A DNA stretch of 64,000 nt from Heliobacterium chlorum (GTDB lineage: Bacteria; Bacillota; Desulfitobacteriia; Heliobacteriales; Heliobacteriaceae), in assembly GCF_014502795.1 (NCBI RefSeq), contig NZ_JACVHF010000014.1, forward strand, positions 27,975-91,974. Direction: 5' to 3'. The notes under the pieces are model-generated. The model was given only the letters and a program-made list of their open reading frames with translations. It did not search any database and was not told the origin of the DNA. Each line of letters opens with the position of its first letter. Position 1 is the first letter of the stretch. The position numbers and the translations under genes were made by a program. Of this stretch, positions 55,789 to 63,658 are shown in pieces.

Positions 55789-55983
55789 ATGACTATGAAC
55801 CGCAGAGAACTGGCACTGCTTTTTTTAGAGGCGGCTGCCGAAATGCGCTGGGAAATCGCTGAGGAAAAAAGCCAGGCTCGAGTTGTCCCCGGAGATACTG
55901 TCTGTCTCGGGACTTCCCTCCCGGAGGCGCCGGAAATCATCGAGCCGCCAATCCCCGTCCCGGTAGACCAGGCGTACCCATAA
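55789..55983 (+). CDS. Possible 64-residue protein overlapping the opposite gene
   Basis: AGAGGTGAT lies six bases before the ATG, a good ribosome site, and the frame runs 64 codons (MNRRELALLFLEAAAEM...PPIPVPVDQAYP). Most of it (55825-55983) lies antisense to the 3' end of the minus-strand gene. The helical start and Pro-rich end look protein-like, but I recognise no family. Either both are real, or one end is mis-called. Confidence 0.45.
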   Translation: MTMNRRELALLFLEAAAEMRWEIAEEKSQARVVPGDTVCLGTSLPEAPEIIEPPIPVPVDQAYP

Positions 55984-56733
55984 CACATAATCGTGGCTTT
56001 TTTCGAGACGCTGTTTGGATACATGATAGGAACTGAAGGCGCTCACGTCGGCCACCGCTTCAACGGTTTGTTTCTCGGCGTCTACCTTTACATTCCGGAC
56101 CAAGTAGACCTGAAGAGCATACTCGGGATCCTCAAACTGCGGATAGCGGGAAAAAAACTGATGCCAACTGGCGATGGACTGTTTGACTTCCTCTCGCCGG
56201 GGCGATTGTTCAGTCAAAGCTTGATCGATTAATTCATCGTTATTTTCCGTAACCGCATGACTTAACTGTTCGAATTTATTGAGCAGGTGATCTCGGATGA
56301 CTTTGTCTGCATTCGCGTATTCGGCTAGACGTTCTGGTCCATATGATTCAGGCGGCACCAGATAATGATCGTAAACCTTGCCGATTCCCCATACTAGCGG
56401 AATCGAAAGGGCGAGAGCCAAGATGAGACCGAGGGGAATAAGCATCCACCGGCTTTTGGCCAATGCCTTGACTTTGGCCAAGCCGTCGACCGGTTGGACC
56501 GGCAGCGCCGCGGCGGTTCCCTGATTGGATTCCGATGATGGGAATTCTGACTGTTTTTTTGTGCCTGTCAGTGACGAATCGATAAGGATGGGGGAAGATT
56601 CACTGGCCGTAGAGGAGTTCGATTGGCTCATATCGGGTGGAATAGATCGATGCAAATCGGCTTCCAAATCTTCTAATGAGAAACTATCTAAATTTAAACT
56701 CCCGTCCTGTGGAAAAATTAAATCATCAGCCAT
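55825..56733 (-). CDS. Single-pass membrane protein of unknown function
   Basis: A 302-residue protein. A disordered acidic/Ser-rich N-terminus of about 90 residues precedes one membrane helix (about residues 96-118: WMLIPLGLILALALSIPLVWG) and a soluble domain, probably outside, with helices (ERLAEYANADKVIRDHLLNKF) and a beta-rich end (YALQVYLVRNVKVDAEKQTVEAVADVS...). ATG 56733 follows AAGGAG; the frame open to 56778 lacks a site. I recognise no family. Its last 159 bases overlap a plus-strand frame. Confidence 0.65.
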   Translation of the reverse strand: MADDLIFPQDGSLNLDSFSLEDLEADLHRSIPPDMSQSNSSTASESSPILIDSSLTGTKKQSEFPSSESNQGTAAALPVQPVDGLAKVKALAKSRWMLIPLGLILALALSIPLVWGIGKVYDHYLVPPESYGPERLAEYANADKVIRDHLLNKFEQLSHAVTENNDELIDQALTEQSPRREEVKQSIASWHQFFSRYPQFEDPEYALQVYLVRNVKVDAEKQTVEAVADVSAFSSYHVSKQRLEKSHDYVLWVRLVYRDGDWRLDDFRRLREGSPETDSISGDNSSLAFFLSDFPAHFGSRL

Positions 56734-56835
56734 TGCAGGGCTCCTTGCAATTGATCGAAGTACGTTATGTAAATCCATTTTACTATATTTTCAGGATTAA
56801 GATTCTAGAAAATATACATTCTTAGAAAAATCTAA

Positions 56836-56866
56836 AAGTTGCCCACCTAAATGAGGTGGACAACTT
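56836..56866 (-). terminator. Terminator after the 45-residue gene
   Basis: AAGTTGCCCACCT (56836-56848) pairs with AGGTGGACAACTT (56854-56866). On the minus strand TTAGATTTTT follows the stem. Confidence 0.75.
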
Positions 56867-56869
56867 CTT

Positions 56870-57007
56870 CTAATCATCCCGGCCGAAGATGAGAAAGAGC
56901 ACGACGGCGGCGATGATCAGGAGGATAATCCCCTTATCGCCCTGAAAAAAGTCTTTCCAATTGTCGATTTCAAAGCCGCCGAACTCAAAACCGTCCCGTG
57001 AAGCCAT
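56870..57007 (-). CDS. Small tail-anchored membrane protein (45 residues)
   Basis: MASRDGFEFGGFEIDNWKDFF begins a 45-residue frame with GGGAGGTGGGGCG directly before the ATG. One C-terminal hydrophobic helix (GIILLIIAAVVLFLIFG, about residues 26-42) ends in RDD. A terminator follows its stop within four bases, so it forms a complete small transcription unit. I recognise no family; similar tiny single-helix proteins exist in spore formers, but no function can be assigned. Confidence 0.65.
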   Translation of the reverse strand: MASRDGFEFGGFEIDNWKDFFQGDKGIILLIIAAVVLFLIFGRDD

Positions 57008-57174
57008 CGCCCCACCTCCCTTGTCACAGGGCTTTCTTTTATAAAATATGTAAAAAGGCAGGGAGTGCTACAAGATGGAGCGAATCTCAGATAAGAGGCC
57101 TCCCTTGAAATCATAGGTTCCTTCGTCTAAACTAAACTGTGGCTATGGCCAAATCACTGTGGGAGTTGATCGTT

Positions 57175-58275
57175 GTGCCGGTCCAGGCGGGTATCGTCGG
57201 TTTGCCAAACGTCGGCAAATCCACCCTATTTAATGCGATTACCAAGGCGGGCGCGGAAGCCGCCAATTATCCTTTCTGTACCATTGAACCGAACGTGGGT
57301 ATGGTGGAAGTCCCCGATCCCCGGTTGGACAAGCTGGCAGAAATGGTCAAACCGAATCGGGTCGTTCCGGCAGTCGTGCGCTTTGTCGATATTGCCGGTC
57401 TCGTGCGAGGCGCCTCAAAAGGGGAAGGTCTCGGCAACAAGTTTTTATCCCATATCCGTGAAGTCGACGCTGTCATTCATGTGGTACGGTGCTTTGAAGA
57501 TTCCGATGTCACCCATGTCGATGGAAAAGTATCGCCCTTACGGGATATTGACACGATTGAACTGGAATTAATCCTTTCTGATATGGAAGCGGTCGAGCGG
57601 CGCCTCGATCGGGTTCAGAAAAACCTAAAATCGGGCGACAAAAAAGCCCTGGCTGAAAAATCAGTGCTGGAGCGGCTCCGTGACGCTTTCGAAGAAGAAA
57701 AGCCGGCTCGTGCTCTCGACTGGACGGCGGAAGAGGCGGAAATCGTGCGAGGTTTGTTCCTCTTGACGAGCAAACCGGTGCTCTATGTGGCGAACGTATC
57801 GGAAGATGAAGTGGGCCAACCGGACAATCCGCTGGTGAAAGAGGTTCGGGCTCGGGCCGATCAAGAAGGCGCTGGCGTTGTCGTCATCTGTGCCAAGATT
57901 GAGGCAGAGATCGCCGAACTGACCGACCCGGAAGAGCGAGCCATGTTCTTGTCAGACTTGGGCCTCAAGGAATCAGGCCTCGACCGCCTGATCCGGGAGA
58001 CCTATACCCTGCTGGGCTTGATCACCTACTTTACAGCGGGAGTGCAGGAGGTCCGTGCTTGGACGATTACGAAGGGCATGAAAGCACCTCAAGCCGCCGG
58101 TGTCATTCACACCGATTTTGAACGGGGCTTTATCCGTGCGGAGGTCACCGGCTATGATGACCTGATCTCCACCGGGAGCCAGGCCGCTGCCCGGGACAAG
58201 GGACTCATGCGTTTGGAAGGCAAAGAGTATGTGATGCAAGATGGGGATGTCGTACATTTCCGGTTTAACGTATAA
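57175..58275 (+). CDS. ychF: YchF, Obg-family ATPase
   Basis: A 366-residue P-loop protein, the usual YchF length. [20 protein letters not shown] holds the P-loop; [20 protein letters not shown] is G3; the usual NKxD is replaced by NVSE, which makes YchF prefer ATP. A coiled-coil insertion (about residues 130-185) and a C-terminal TGS domain ([39 protein letters not shown]) complete the fold. It binds ribosomes and acts in stress and redox responses. GTG 57175 is chosen from family alignment and GGGAG. Confidence 0.95.
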   Translation: MPVQAGIVGLPNVGKSTLFNAITKAGAEAANYPFCTIEPNVGMVEVPDPRLDKLAEMVKPNRVVPAVVRFVDIAGLVRGASKGEGLGNKFLSHIREVDAVIHVVRCFEDSDVTHVDGKVSPLRDIDTIELELILSDMEAVERRLDRVQKNLKSGDKKALAEKSVLERLRDAFEEEKPARALDWTAEEAEIVRGLFLLTSKPVLYVANVSEDEVGQPDNPLVKEVRARADQEGAGVVVICAKIEAEIAELTDPEERAMFLSDLGLKESGLDRLIRETYTLLGLITYFTAGVQEVRAWTITKGMKAPQAAGVIHTDFERGFIRAEVTGYDDLISTGSQAAARDKGLMRLEGKEYVMQDGDVVHFRFNV

Positions 58276-58288
58276 TTTAAGGAAAAGA

Positions 58289-58297
58289 GTTGTCGAA
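58289..58297 (+). promoter_or_regulatory. Candidate Spo0A box (GTTGTCGAA)
   Basis: 8 of 9 matches to TTTGTCGAA, 54 bases before the ssb start, same orientation as the gene. Confidence 0.35.
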
Positions 58298-58350
58298 GTA
58301 AGAATCCTATGCTAGACTTGAAATATATGGAATAATAAGGGGGAAATTCC

Positions 58351-58929
58351 ATGTTAAACCGGGTAATCCTGATTGGTCGTTTAGGCCGGGATCCGGAACT
58401 GCGGCATACGAACAGCGGTACACCAGTCTGCTCCTTCAGTATCGCCGTAGACCGGCCTCAATCGTCGAACCAGCGGCAAGCGGGAACCGAAAAGGTGACC
58501 GACTGGTTCAACATCGTCGTCTGGAGCCAACAAGCTATCACCTGTTCGCAGTATCTACATAAGGGCCGCCTCGTGGCGATCGACGGTCGCTTGCAAACCC
58601 GGTCCTGGACGGAACAGCAGTCGGGTCAGAAGCGTTCGGCTGTGGAAATTATCGCCGAAACGGTCCGTTTCTTAGAGCGTGGTGACGCTCAACCGGGGGC
58701 TGGTGCTGGCGCAGGTGCCTCTGGCTTTGGTGCACCTCCGGCTGGCGGCGGCTACGGTGGACCGGCTGCCGGCGGTGGATATGGCGGTGCAGGCGGATTT
58801 GGCGGAGCTTCCGGGGGAGGCTTTGGCGGTCCTGCCGGCGGCGGCAACTACGGCGGTGGCGGTGCCGGTGGGTTTGGCAGCGAAATCAGCTTCCCCGATC
58901 CTCCGGAAGAGGACGATCTCCCCTTTTAA
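58351..58929 (+). CDS. ssb: SSB, single-stranded DNA-binding protein
   Basis: A 192-residue protein. The OB fold (NRVILIGRLGRDPELRHTNSGTPVCSFSIAVDRP..., about residues 1-110) is followed by a very Gly-rich linker (about 115-178) and the acidic tip PPEEDDLPF that recruits partner proteins. AAGGGGGAAATTCC precedes the ATG. The usual rpsF and rpsR neighbours are absent, so it stands alone after ychF and may be a second ssb. It is followed by a bidirectional terminator. Confidence 0.93.
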   Translation: MLNRVILIGRLGRDPELRHTNSGTPVCSFSIAVDRPQSSNQRQAGTEKVTDWFNIVVWSQQAITCSQYLHKGRLVAIDGRLQTRSWTEQQSGQKRSAVEIIAETVRFLERGDAQPGAGAGAGASGFGAPPAGGGYGGPAAGGGYGGAGGFGGASGGGFGGPAGGGNYGGGGAGGFGSEISFPDPPEEDDLPF

Positions 58930-58936
58930 AATGGGA

Positions 58937-58985
58937 AAAGGCCGGTGTGGCATAAAGATCTACAATGCCACACCGGCCTTTTTAT
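58937..58985. terminator. Bidirectional terminator after ssb
   Basis: AAAGGCCGGTGTGGCAT pairs perfectly with ATGCCACACCGGCCTTT over an 11-base loop; T's follow on the plus strand and CCCATTTT on the minus. Confidence 0.9.
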
Positions 58986-58996
58986 TTTGGTCTTTA

Positions 58997-59845
58997 TCAA
59001 AATATCCGGTTCCCTTTAGAGCCGTGCTTCCGAACATGGACCCAGGCGCTGTAACGCTCATCGTCGGGGTTTTTTTGCAGCACCTCAGGCTCGTCCAGAT
59101 ACAACTGTATGTTTCGGCTTTGATAGAGCTTCCGGTCTTCGCCAATCGGGCATACCTTAATACAGACGCCGCAGGGCCAGCGTTTTTCTCGTCCTAGGAC
59201 TTCGTGGTGGCGGGTGCAGGCCATCTTGTCAAAATCGGCGATTAAACGATCCTCTTGGGTGGTAAAGGCGTTTGAGGGGCATAGTTTTTGGCAGATTAGG
59301 CACTTCGTACATAAATCTCTTTTGACGAGGGGATCGCCTTCCACATCCAGTTCCGTGAAGATCGAAACATAGCGAACTCGGGGGCCATACTGCTTATTGA
59401 TCAAGTTATGGCTGTAGCCGATCGTTCCCAGCCCGGCGTATTTCCCGGCATAGACGTGGCTGAAACAGCCAACAGGGTTCTCCAGTAAAACTTCCACGTC
59501 ACCATAGCCGTCCCGGGGACTGAAGATGGAGGCGTAGCCGAGCCGGTTTAAATAGAGGGATAACTGGTAGGCAATGCGGTCAAGGAAGTCATTCGTCGTA
59601 TCGTACATCACACCGTGATTGATCGAGGGAGTCGTTTCCAGCATCGGCAGGAGCATCGGTGTCCCCAGCACGATGATGGTCTTGGCTTGCGGCCAGAGGT
59701 GCTGCGGCCGGTACGCTGTAGGGACTTCACCGTATTCATTCCACCGTGATACTGGAGCGTAACCGACCAGTTCGGCTCCGAGAGATTTGGCGTATCGGGT
59801 CACTTTTCGTTTTAATTCAGATCTACTGATGGGCTTTGCGTTCAT
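58997..59845 (-). CDS. QueG-like 4Fe-4S protein (reductase-type)
   Basis: A 282-residue protein. A long N-terminal domain (SLGAELVGYAPVSRWNEYG, AKTIIVLGTPML) is followed by two 4Fe-4S motifs, CTKCLICQKLCP and CGVCIKVCP, in the order of epoxyqueuosine reductase and relatives. It is shorter than QueG (about 380), with no C-terminal HEAT-like part, and it follows an ABC transporter operon closely (17 bases). A dehalogenase/QueG-like reductase acting on an imported compound is possible. GGGGATGA precedes the ATG. Confidence 0.75.
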   Translation of the reverse strand: MNAKPISRSELKRKVTRYAKSLGAELVGYAPVSRWNEYGEVPTAYRPQHLWPQAKTIIVLGTPMLLPMLETTPSINHGVMYDTTNDFLDRIAYQLSLYLNRLGYASIFSPRDGYGDVEVLLENPVGCFSHVYAGKYAGLGTIGYSHNLINKQYGPRVRYVSIFTELDVEGDPLVKRDLCTKCLICQKLCPSNAFTTQEDRLIADFDKMACTRHHEVLGREKRWPCGVCIKVCPIGEDRKLYQSRNIQLYLDEPEVLQKNPDDERYSAWVHVRKHGSKGNRIF

Positions 59846-59862
59846 GTTGTCATCCCCACGTA

Positions 59863-60735
59863 TTATTGTTTTTGCCAGCTTACCAGCCTTTCGGCCAGCA
59901 TTTCGACAATCATATCGGTGAGTTTACCGAAGACGGCGAAGAGGATGATACTGCCCAGAATGATAGCTGGGCGGCCGGTCATCTGTCCGTCTGTCATCAG
60001 ATAGCCCAATCCCTTGCTGGCGCCCATGATCTCAGCGGCAACGACAAACATCCAACCGAGTCCGAGACCGCTGCGAAGTCCGGTCATGTATGCCGGGATA
60101 GTGGCAGGCAGGTAAATCCGGCGGATCAGTTGCAGGCCCCGTAAACCGTAGACCCGGCCGACCTCCACCAGCTTCCGGTCTACGTTCTGCAATCCCGTCA
60201 TCAAGTTAAGATAGACCGGGAAAAAGACACCGACGGCGATGAGCATGATTTTTGAGGTCTCTTCGATCCCCATCCATAATAAAAACAGGGGAACCCAAGC
60301 CATGGAAGGGATATTACGCAGTCCTTGCAGCAGCGGGTCGAAGAGCCGACGAAATAAAGGGGAGTACCCTGTCGATATGCCCAAGACCGTCGCCGTGAAA
60401 GTTCCGATCAAAAATCCAGCAAAGACGCGGTAAAGAGTGATGCCGATATGGTCGACAAGTTCTCCTCGGGAATATAAATCCACGATAGTCAATAGCACTT
60501 TGGACGGTGCCGGCAACATGTTGGGCGGGAGAAGGCCAGCCTGCGCGAATCCTTCCCACAGGATGACGAGGAAAGCGGGGACGAGAATACCTACGGTCCA
60601 TTGGGCTGCTCCCTGGTATAGTTGAAGAAGGCTACTGTCGTTTTTACGACGAGAGCTAACCGACGAAGTGCCCGCAGAAGGAAGGCTATCCTTTAATCGG
60701 CTTTCGTCAGGCCGCAGACCGTCGGTGATACTCAT
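59863..60735 (-). CDS. ABC transporter permease, sulfonate/taurine/nitrate type
   Basis: A 290-residue permease with six membrane helices. The EAA motif with GRVYGLRGLQLIRRIYLPATIPAYMTGLRSGLGLGWMFVVAAE is that of the SsuC/TauC/NrtB family. An N-terminal Ser-rich cytosolic stretch (about 35 residues) precedes helix 1. AGGGGG lies before the ATG. It lies between the binding-protein and the 4Fe-4S genes in one minus-strand operon. Confidence 0.9.
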   Translation of the reverse strand: MSITDGLRPDESRLKDSLPSAGTSSVSSRRKNDSSLLQLYQGAAQWTVGILVPAFLVILWEGFAQAGLLPPNMLPAPSKVLLTIVDLYSRGELVDHIGITLYRVFAGFLIGTFTATVLGISTGYSPLFRRLFDPLLQGLRNIPSMAWVPLFLLWMGIEETSKIMLIAVGVFFPVYLNLMTGLQNVDRKLVEVGRVYGLRGLQLIRRIYLPATIPAYMTGLRSGLGLGWMFVVAAEIMGASKGLGYLMTDGQMTGRPAIILGSIILFAVFGKLTDMIVEMLAERLVSWQKQ

Positions 60736-60748
60736 GGAAATAAGCCCC

Positions 60749-61765
60749 CTATTCTTTGACGAGTTTCTGGACGTATTGGGGATCGATCAAATCAGCGGCT
60801 GTTTTTGCGATGTCCGTTCCGCTGTTGACGATGCCGCTTTTCACCATCACATTACCGGCGGCGATGATAGCATCTTTTTGAACGTCACCGATGGCAGGGT
60901 TTTTCAGGTCAGTTCGTTCCAGGACCTTCTTGGCTACAGGTTCAGTCAATTTGGCTTCTTTTTCAACGATCTGCAAAAATTCAGCGGGATGTTCAATCGC
61001 CCATTTCCGAGCCTTCTCATAGGCTTGGAGAACTCGTATAACCGTATCAGGGTTTTTCTGGGCAAATTCTTCACGAACGTTTAAGAAACCATAGGTGTTC
61101 ATATCGGGATCCCGGAAAATGAGTTCGGAGCCGCTCTCCACTTCTGTCTGAGCCATATGAGGATCTAAACCGGCCCAAGCGTCGACATCACCTTTTTCGA
61201 GAGCGTTTTTGCCGTCAGGATGCTGCAAGGTGACGATCTGTACGTCTTTATCAGTCAATCCGTTTCGTTCCAAGGCTCGTAAGAGAAAGATGTGAGGATC
61301 GGTGCCGCGGGTGACGGCGATTTTCTTTCCCTTAAGATCGCTGATCTGATGGATGGGGCTGCCGCTTTTTACGACTAATGCGGTCCATTCGGGTTTGGAG
61401 TATATGTACACCGACTTGATGGGGTTACCATTCGCTTTGCCGATGAGGGCAGCTGCACCCGCAGTCGAGCCAAAGTCAACGCTTTTACTGTTCAGCAGTT
61501 CAAGGGACTTATTGCTTCCCAGGCTTAGAACCCAGTCAATTTTGGTGCCCTCTTTAGCGAACGCTTCTTCCAGGAAGCCTTTCTCCTTCAGCACCAGGCT
61601 GACGGGGTTGTAATAAGCGTAGTCGAGCTTAATCTGTGGAGGGGTGCCGGTAGAGGCCGGATTGGTACTATTGCCGTTGCTGCAGCCAGCCAAGATTCCC
61701 GCCGTGACCGTGGTGGCCAGAGCCAGGAAAGCGAGCAGTCTTTTTCCTTTGATGAATCCAAACAT
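60749..61765 (-). CDS. ABC transporter substrate-binding lipoprotein, sulfonate type
   Basis: A 338-residue lipoprotein. The signal ends at lipobox LAGC (about residue 28). The NMT1/SsuA-like fold shows LDYAYYNPVSLVLKEKGFLEEAF, DFGSTAGAAALIGKANGNPIKSVYIYSK and KKIAVTRGTDPHIFLLRALE, typical of aliphatic sulfonate or taurine binding. CAGGAG lies before the ATG. Exact ligand unknown. Confidence 0.9.
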   Translation of the reverse strand: MFGFIKGKRLLAFLALATTVTAGILAGCSNGNSTNPASTGTPPQIKLDYAYYNPVSLVLKEKGFLEEAFAKEGTKIDWVLSLGSNKSLELLNSKSVDFGSTAGAAALIGKANGNPIKSVYIYSKPEWTALVVKSGSPIHQISDLKGKKIAVTRGTDPHIFLLRALERNGLTDKDVQIVTLQHPDGKNALEKGDVDAWAGLDPHMAQTEVESGSELIFRDPDMNTYGFLNVREEFAQKNPDTVIRVLQAYEKARKWAIEHPAEFLQIVEKEAKLTEPVAKKVLERTDLKNPAIGDVQKDAIIAAGNVMVKSGIVNSGTDIAKTAADLIDPQYVQKLVKE

Positions 61766-61877
61766 CGGTACATCACTCCTGCATTGATTTTTTAATCGGA
61801 ATTCTCTAAAACCTTCATAGATGAGTCAGCCATTGCTTTGGACATTAATTTGCGGAGGGGATTGGGTCTATAAGGTT

Positions 61878-62663
61878 TTAGATGGAATATACGAAGGGCT
61901 GCTCCTGCTCACTAAAGAACTCGCTGTATACGGTCTTGCGAATTTGATTAAAGTGGGACGAGTTGCGATCTCGTGGCCGGCCCATTTCCACGGGAACGAT
62001 CTTTTTAATTCGACCGGGACGGCTAGACATGATCACCACCCGATCGCCAAGGTATATGGCTTCATCGATATCGTGCGTGACGAGGATCATGGTCATCTTT
62101 TCAAGCTGCCAGATGCGTAAGATTTCTTCTTGCATTTGAATTTTGGTCAGAGCGTCCAGAGCACCAAAGGGTTCATCAAGCAACAATACTTGAGGCCGGT
62201 TGACTAGTGCACGGGCAATAGCGGCTCTCTGGGCCATACCACCTGATAATTGATGGGGATAAGCCTTTTCGAAGCCTTTCAGTTCTACAAGGTCAATGTG
62301 TTCCTGAATCAGTTTGTCCTGGTCTTCTTTCGGGTTGGTAAGCAGTCCAAAAGCGACGTTTTCCCTAACCGTCAGCCAGGGCAAAAGCCGGTGTTCTTGG
62401 AAGACAAAGCCCCGGTCTAAACCGGGTTCGGCGATAGGCTGACCTCCCAGGCGGAGAATGCCCTCAAACTGGGTTTCTAGTCCGGCAATGATGCGCAGCA
62501 TCGTACTTTTGCCGCAGCCGCTGCTGCCCACAATGCTGATGAACTCGCCTTCCCGGACGGTGAGGTTGATGTCCTTGAGGGCGGCCACATCACCGTCTTT
62601 GACTTTAAAAGTCTTTGTCAGTTGTTGAATCGTTAAATGAGCTGGTTCTTGAACGGTGTTCAT
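61878..62663 (-). CDS. ABC transporter ATPase, sulfonate/taurine type
   Basis: A 261-residue ATPase. Walker A GSSGCGKST (about residues 45-53), Q-loop GFVFQEHRLLPW, signature LSGGMAQRAAIARAL, Walker B LLLDEPFGALD and the H-loop VTHDIDEA are intact; the set is that of SsuB/TauB. ATG 62663 follows AGGAGG; the frame to 62765 runs into the leader terminator and is not coding. It is the first gene of the operon. Confidence 0.93.
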   Translation of the reverse strand: MNTVQEPAHLTIQQLTKTFKVKDGDVAALKDINLTVREGEFISIVGSSGCGKSTMLRIIAGLETQFEGILRLGGQPIAEPGLDRGFVFQEHRLLPWLTVRENVAFGLLTNPKEDQDKLIQEHIDLVELKGFEKAYPHQLSGGMAQRAAIARALVNRPQVLLLDEPFGALDALTKIQMQEEILRIWQLEKMTMILVTHDIDEAIYLGDRVVIMSSRPGRIKKIVPVEMGRPRDRNSSHFNQIRKTVYSEFFSEQEQPFVYSI

Positions 62664-62684
62664 TCGTCTCCCTCCTGGTTGGTT

Positions 62685-62747
62685 TAAAAAATAAAGGAGG
62701 CCAAACAAACCGGCTCTCGGTTGAGAGCGGTCAGGTTTGTGGCCTCC
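62685..62747 (-). terminator. Leader terminator before the ABC operon
   Basis: On the minus strand GGAGGCC (62741-62747) and ACAAACC pair with GGTTTGT and GGCCTCC (62696-62702), with an apical GCTCTC/GAGAGC hairpin. A T-rich tail (TTTATTTTTT) follows. It sits between promoter 62837-62865 and the first gene start, so it probably attenuates the operon. Confidence 0.75.
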
Positions 62748-62836
62748 AGTCTTTCTGGTCGACAACGTATTCGCAATGAGAAATATCCCAGGGTCAAGAG
62801 GTAAAAACGAAAGTCGACTAAATCGATGTGAATTTG

Positions 62837-62865
62837 ATTTTATATGGTTGAACTGGTCTTGTCAA
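62837..62865 (-). promoter_or_regulatory. Sigma-A promoter of the ABC operon
   Basis: Minus strand TTGACA (62860-62865), 17 bases, TAAAAT (62837-62842). The predicted leader is about 135 nt before the terminator tail ends. Confidence 0.75.
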
Positions 62866-62906
62866 TCACATTATCGAATCAAATATACAGTTCCCATAAA
62901 ATTCAT

Positions 62907-62935
62907 TTGACAAGATGATTGTTAGCTGATATCCT
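62907..62935 (+). promoter_or_regulatory. Sigma-A promoter of the tRNA cluster
   Basis: TTGACA (62907-62912), 17 bases, TATCCT (62930-62935), about 55 bases before tRNA-Asp. It diverges from the ABC-operon promoter. Confidence 0.7.
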
Positions 62936-62990
62936 TAGTTACTGTTCGGCGCTGCATTGAGTGAAAGCTTGATGAGCACTGAACGATAGG

Positions 62991-63067
62991 GGAGCAGTGG
63001 TGTAGAGGCCTAACATGCCAGCCTGTCACGCTGGAGATCGCGGGTTCGAATCCCGTCTGCTCCGCCA
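62991..63067 (+). tRNA. tRNA-Asp (GTC)
   Basis: A 77-nt cloverleaf: acceptor GGAGCAG/CTGCTCC, anticodon loop CTGTCAC giving GTC, T-loop GGTTCGAATCC, encoded CCA. Confidence 0.95.
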
Positions 63068-63096
63068 TCTAATTTAAGTATCCTTTCATTGAATAT

Positions 63097-63183
63097 GCCG
63101 AAGTGGCGGAATTGGCAGACGCGCTGGTCTCAAAAACCAGTGAGGGAAACTTCGTGCCGGTTCGACCCCGGCCTTCGGCACCA
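63097..63183 (+). tRNA. tRNA-Leu (CAA)
   Basis: An 87-nt class II tRNA: acceptor GCCGAAG/CTTCGGC, anticodon loop CTCAAAA giving CAA, long variable arm, encoded CCA. Confidence 0.95.
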
Positions 63184-63184
63184 T

Positions 63185-63260
<76 letters not shown>

Positions 63261-63267
63261 TCTGAAT

Positions 63268-63350
63268 GCGAGAGTGGCGGAACTGGCAGACGCGCACGTT
63301 TGAGGGGCGTGTGGGCAACCGTGGGGGTTCAAATCCCCCCTCTCGCACCA
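63268..63350 (+). tRNA. tRNA-Leu (GAG)
   Basis: An 83-nt class II tRNA: acceptor GCGAGAG/CTCTCGC, anticodon GAG within GTTTGAGGG, variable arm, T-loop GGTTCAAATCC, encoded CCA. Confidence 0.92.
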
Positions 63351-63361
63351 AAAGATTCCTC

Positions 63362-63390
63362 TTGCCTCTGATGGAGTGAAGTGTTATAGT
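63362..63390 (+). promoter_or_regulatory. Candidate rRNA promoter
   Basis: TTGCCT (63362-63367), 17 bases, TATAGT (63385-63390), about 270 bases before the mature 16S start. Confidence 0.6.
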
Positions 63391-63533
63391 ATGACTCCTG
63401 TCCACGGCAATCCTGATATTTAGGTGAAACAAAAAGTTACCTCAAATATCCTGTTGATTCGCCAGGACGAAAGTGATAATATAAAACTCCGCCGCAGAAC
63501 GAGCGGAAAAATACGACAACAGGTCGTAATATC

Positions 63534-63548
63534 TGGTCCTTGAAAATC
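63534..63548 (+). promoter_or_regulatory. rRNA leader boxA-like antitermination site
   Basis: TGGTCCTTGAAAATC resembles the Firmicute boxA (TGTTCTTTGAAAAC), in the expected place between rRNA promoter and 16S gene. A TACGAC/GTCGTA hairpin precedes it. Confidence 0.45.
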
Positions 63549-63658
63549 AAACAGTTGTTAAAGCAAAAGCGTGCGAAACTAAAGTCAATTCGGCCCGCGC
63601 AAGCGGGACGGACAATGATTTCATTAACGAGAGCTTGACTCAAGCTTATCTACAATAT

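Noticed and set aside
62685..62865. S-box or guanidine-I riboswitch in the ABC leader
   Set aside because: The conserved cores of these classes were not seen; only promoter and terminator are clear.
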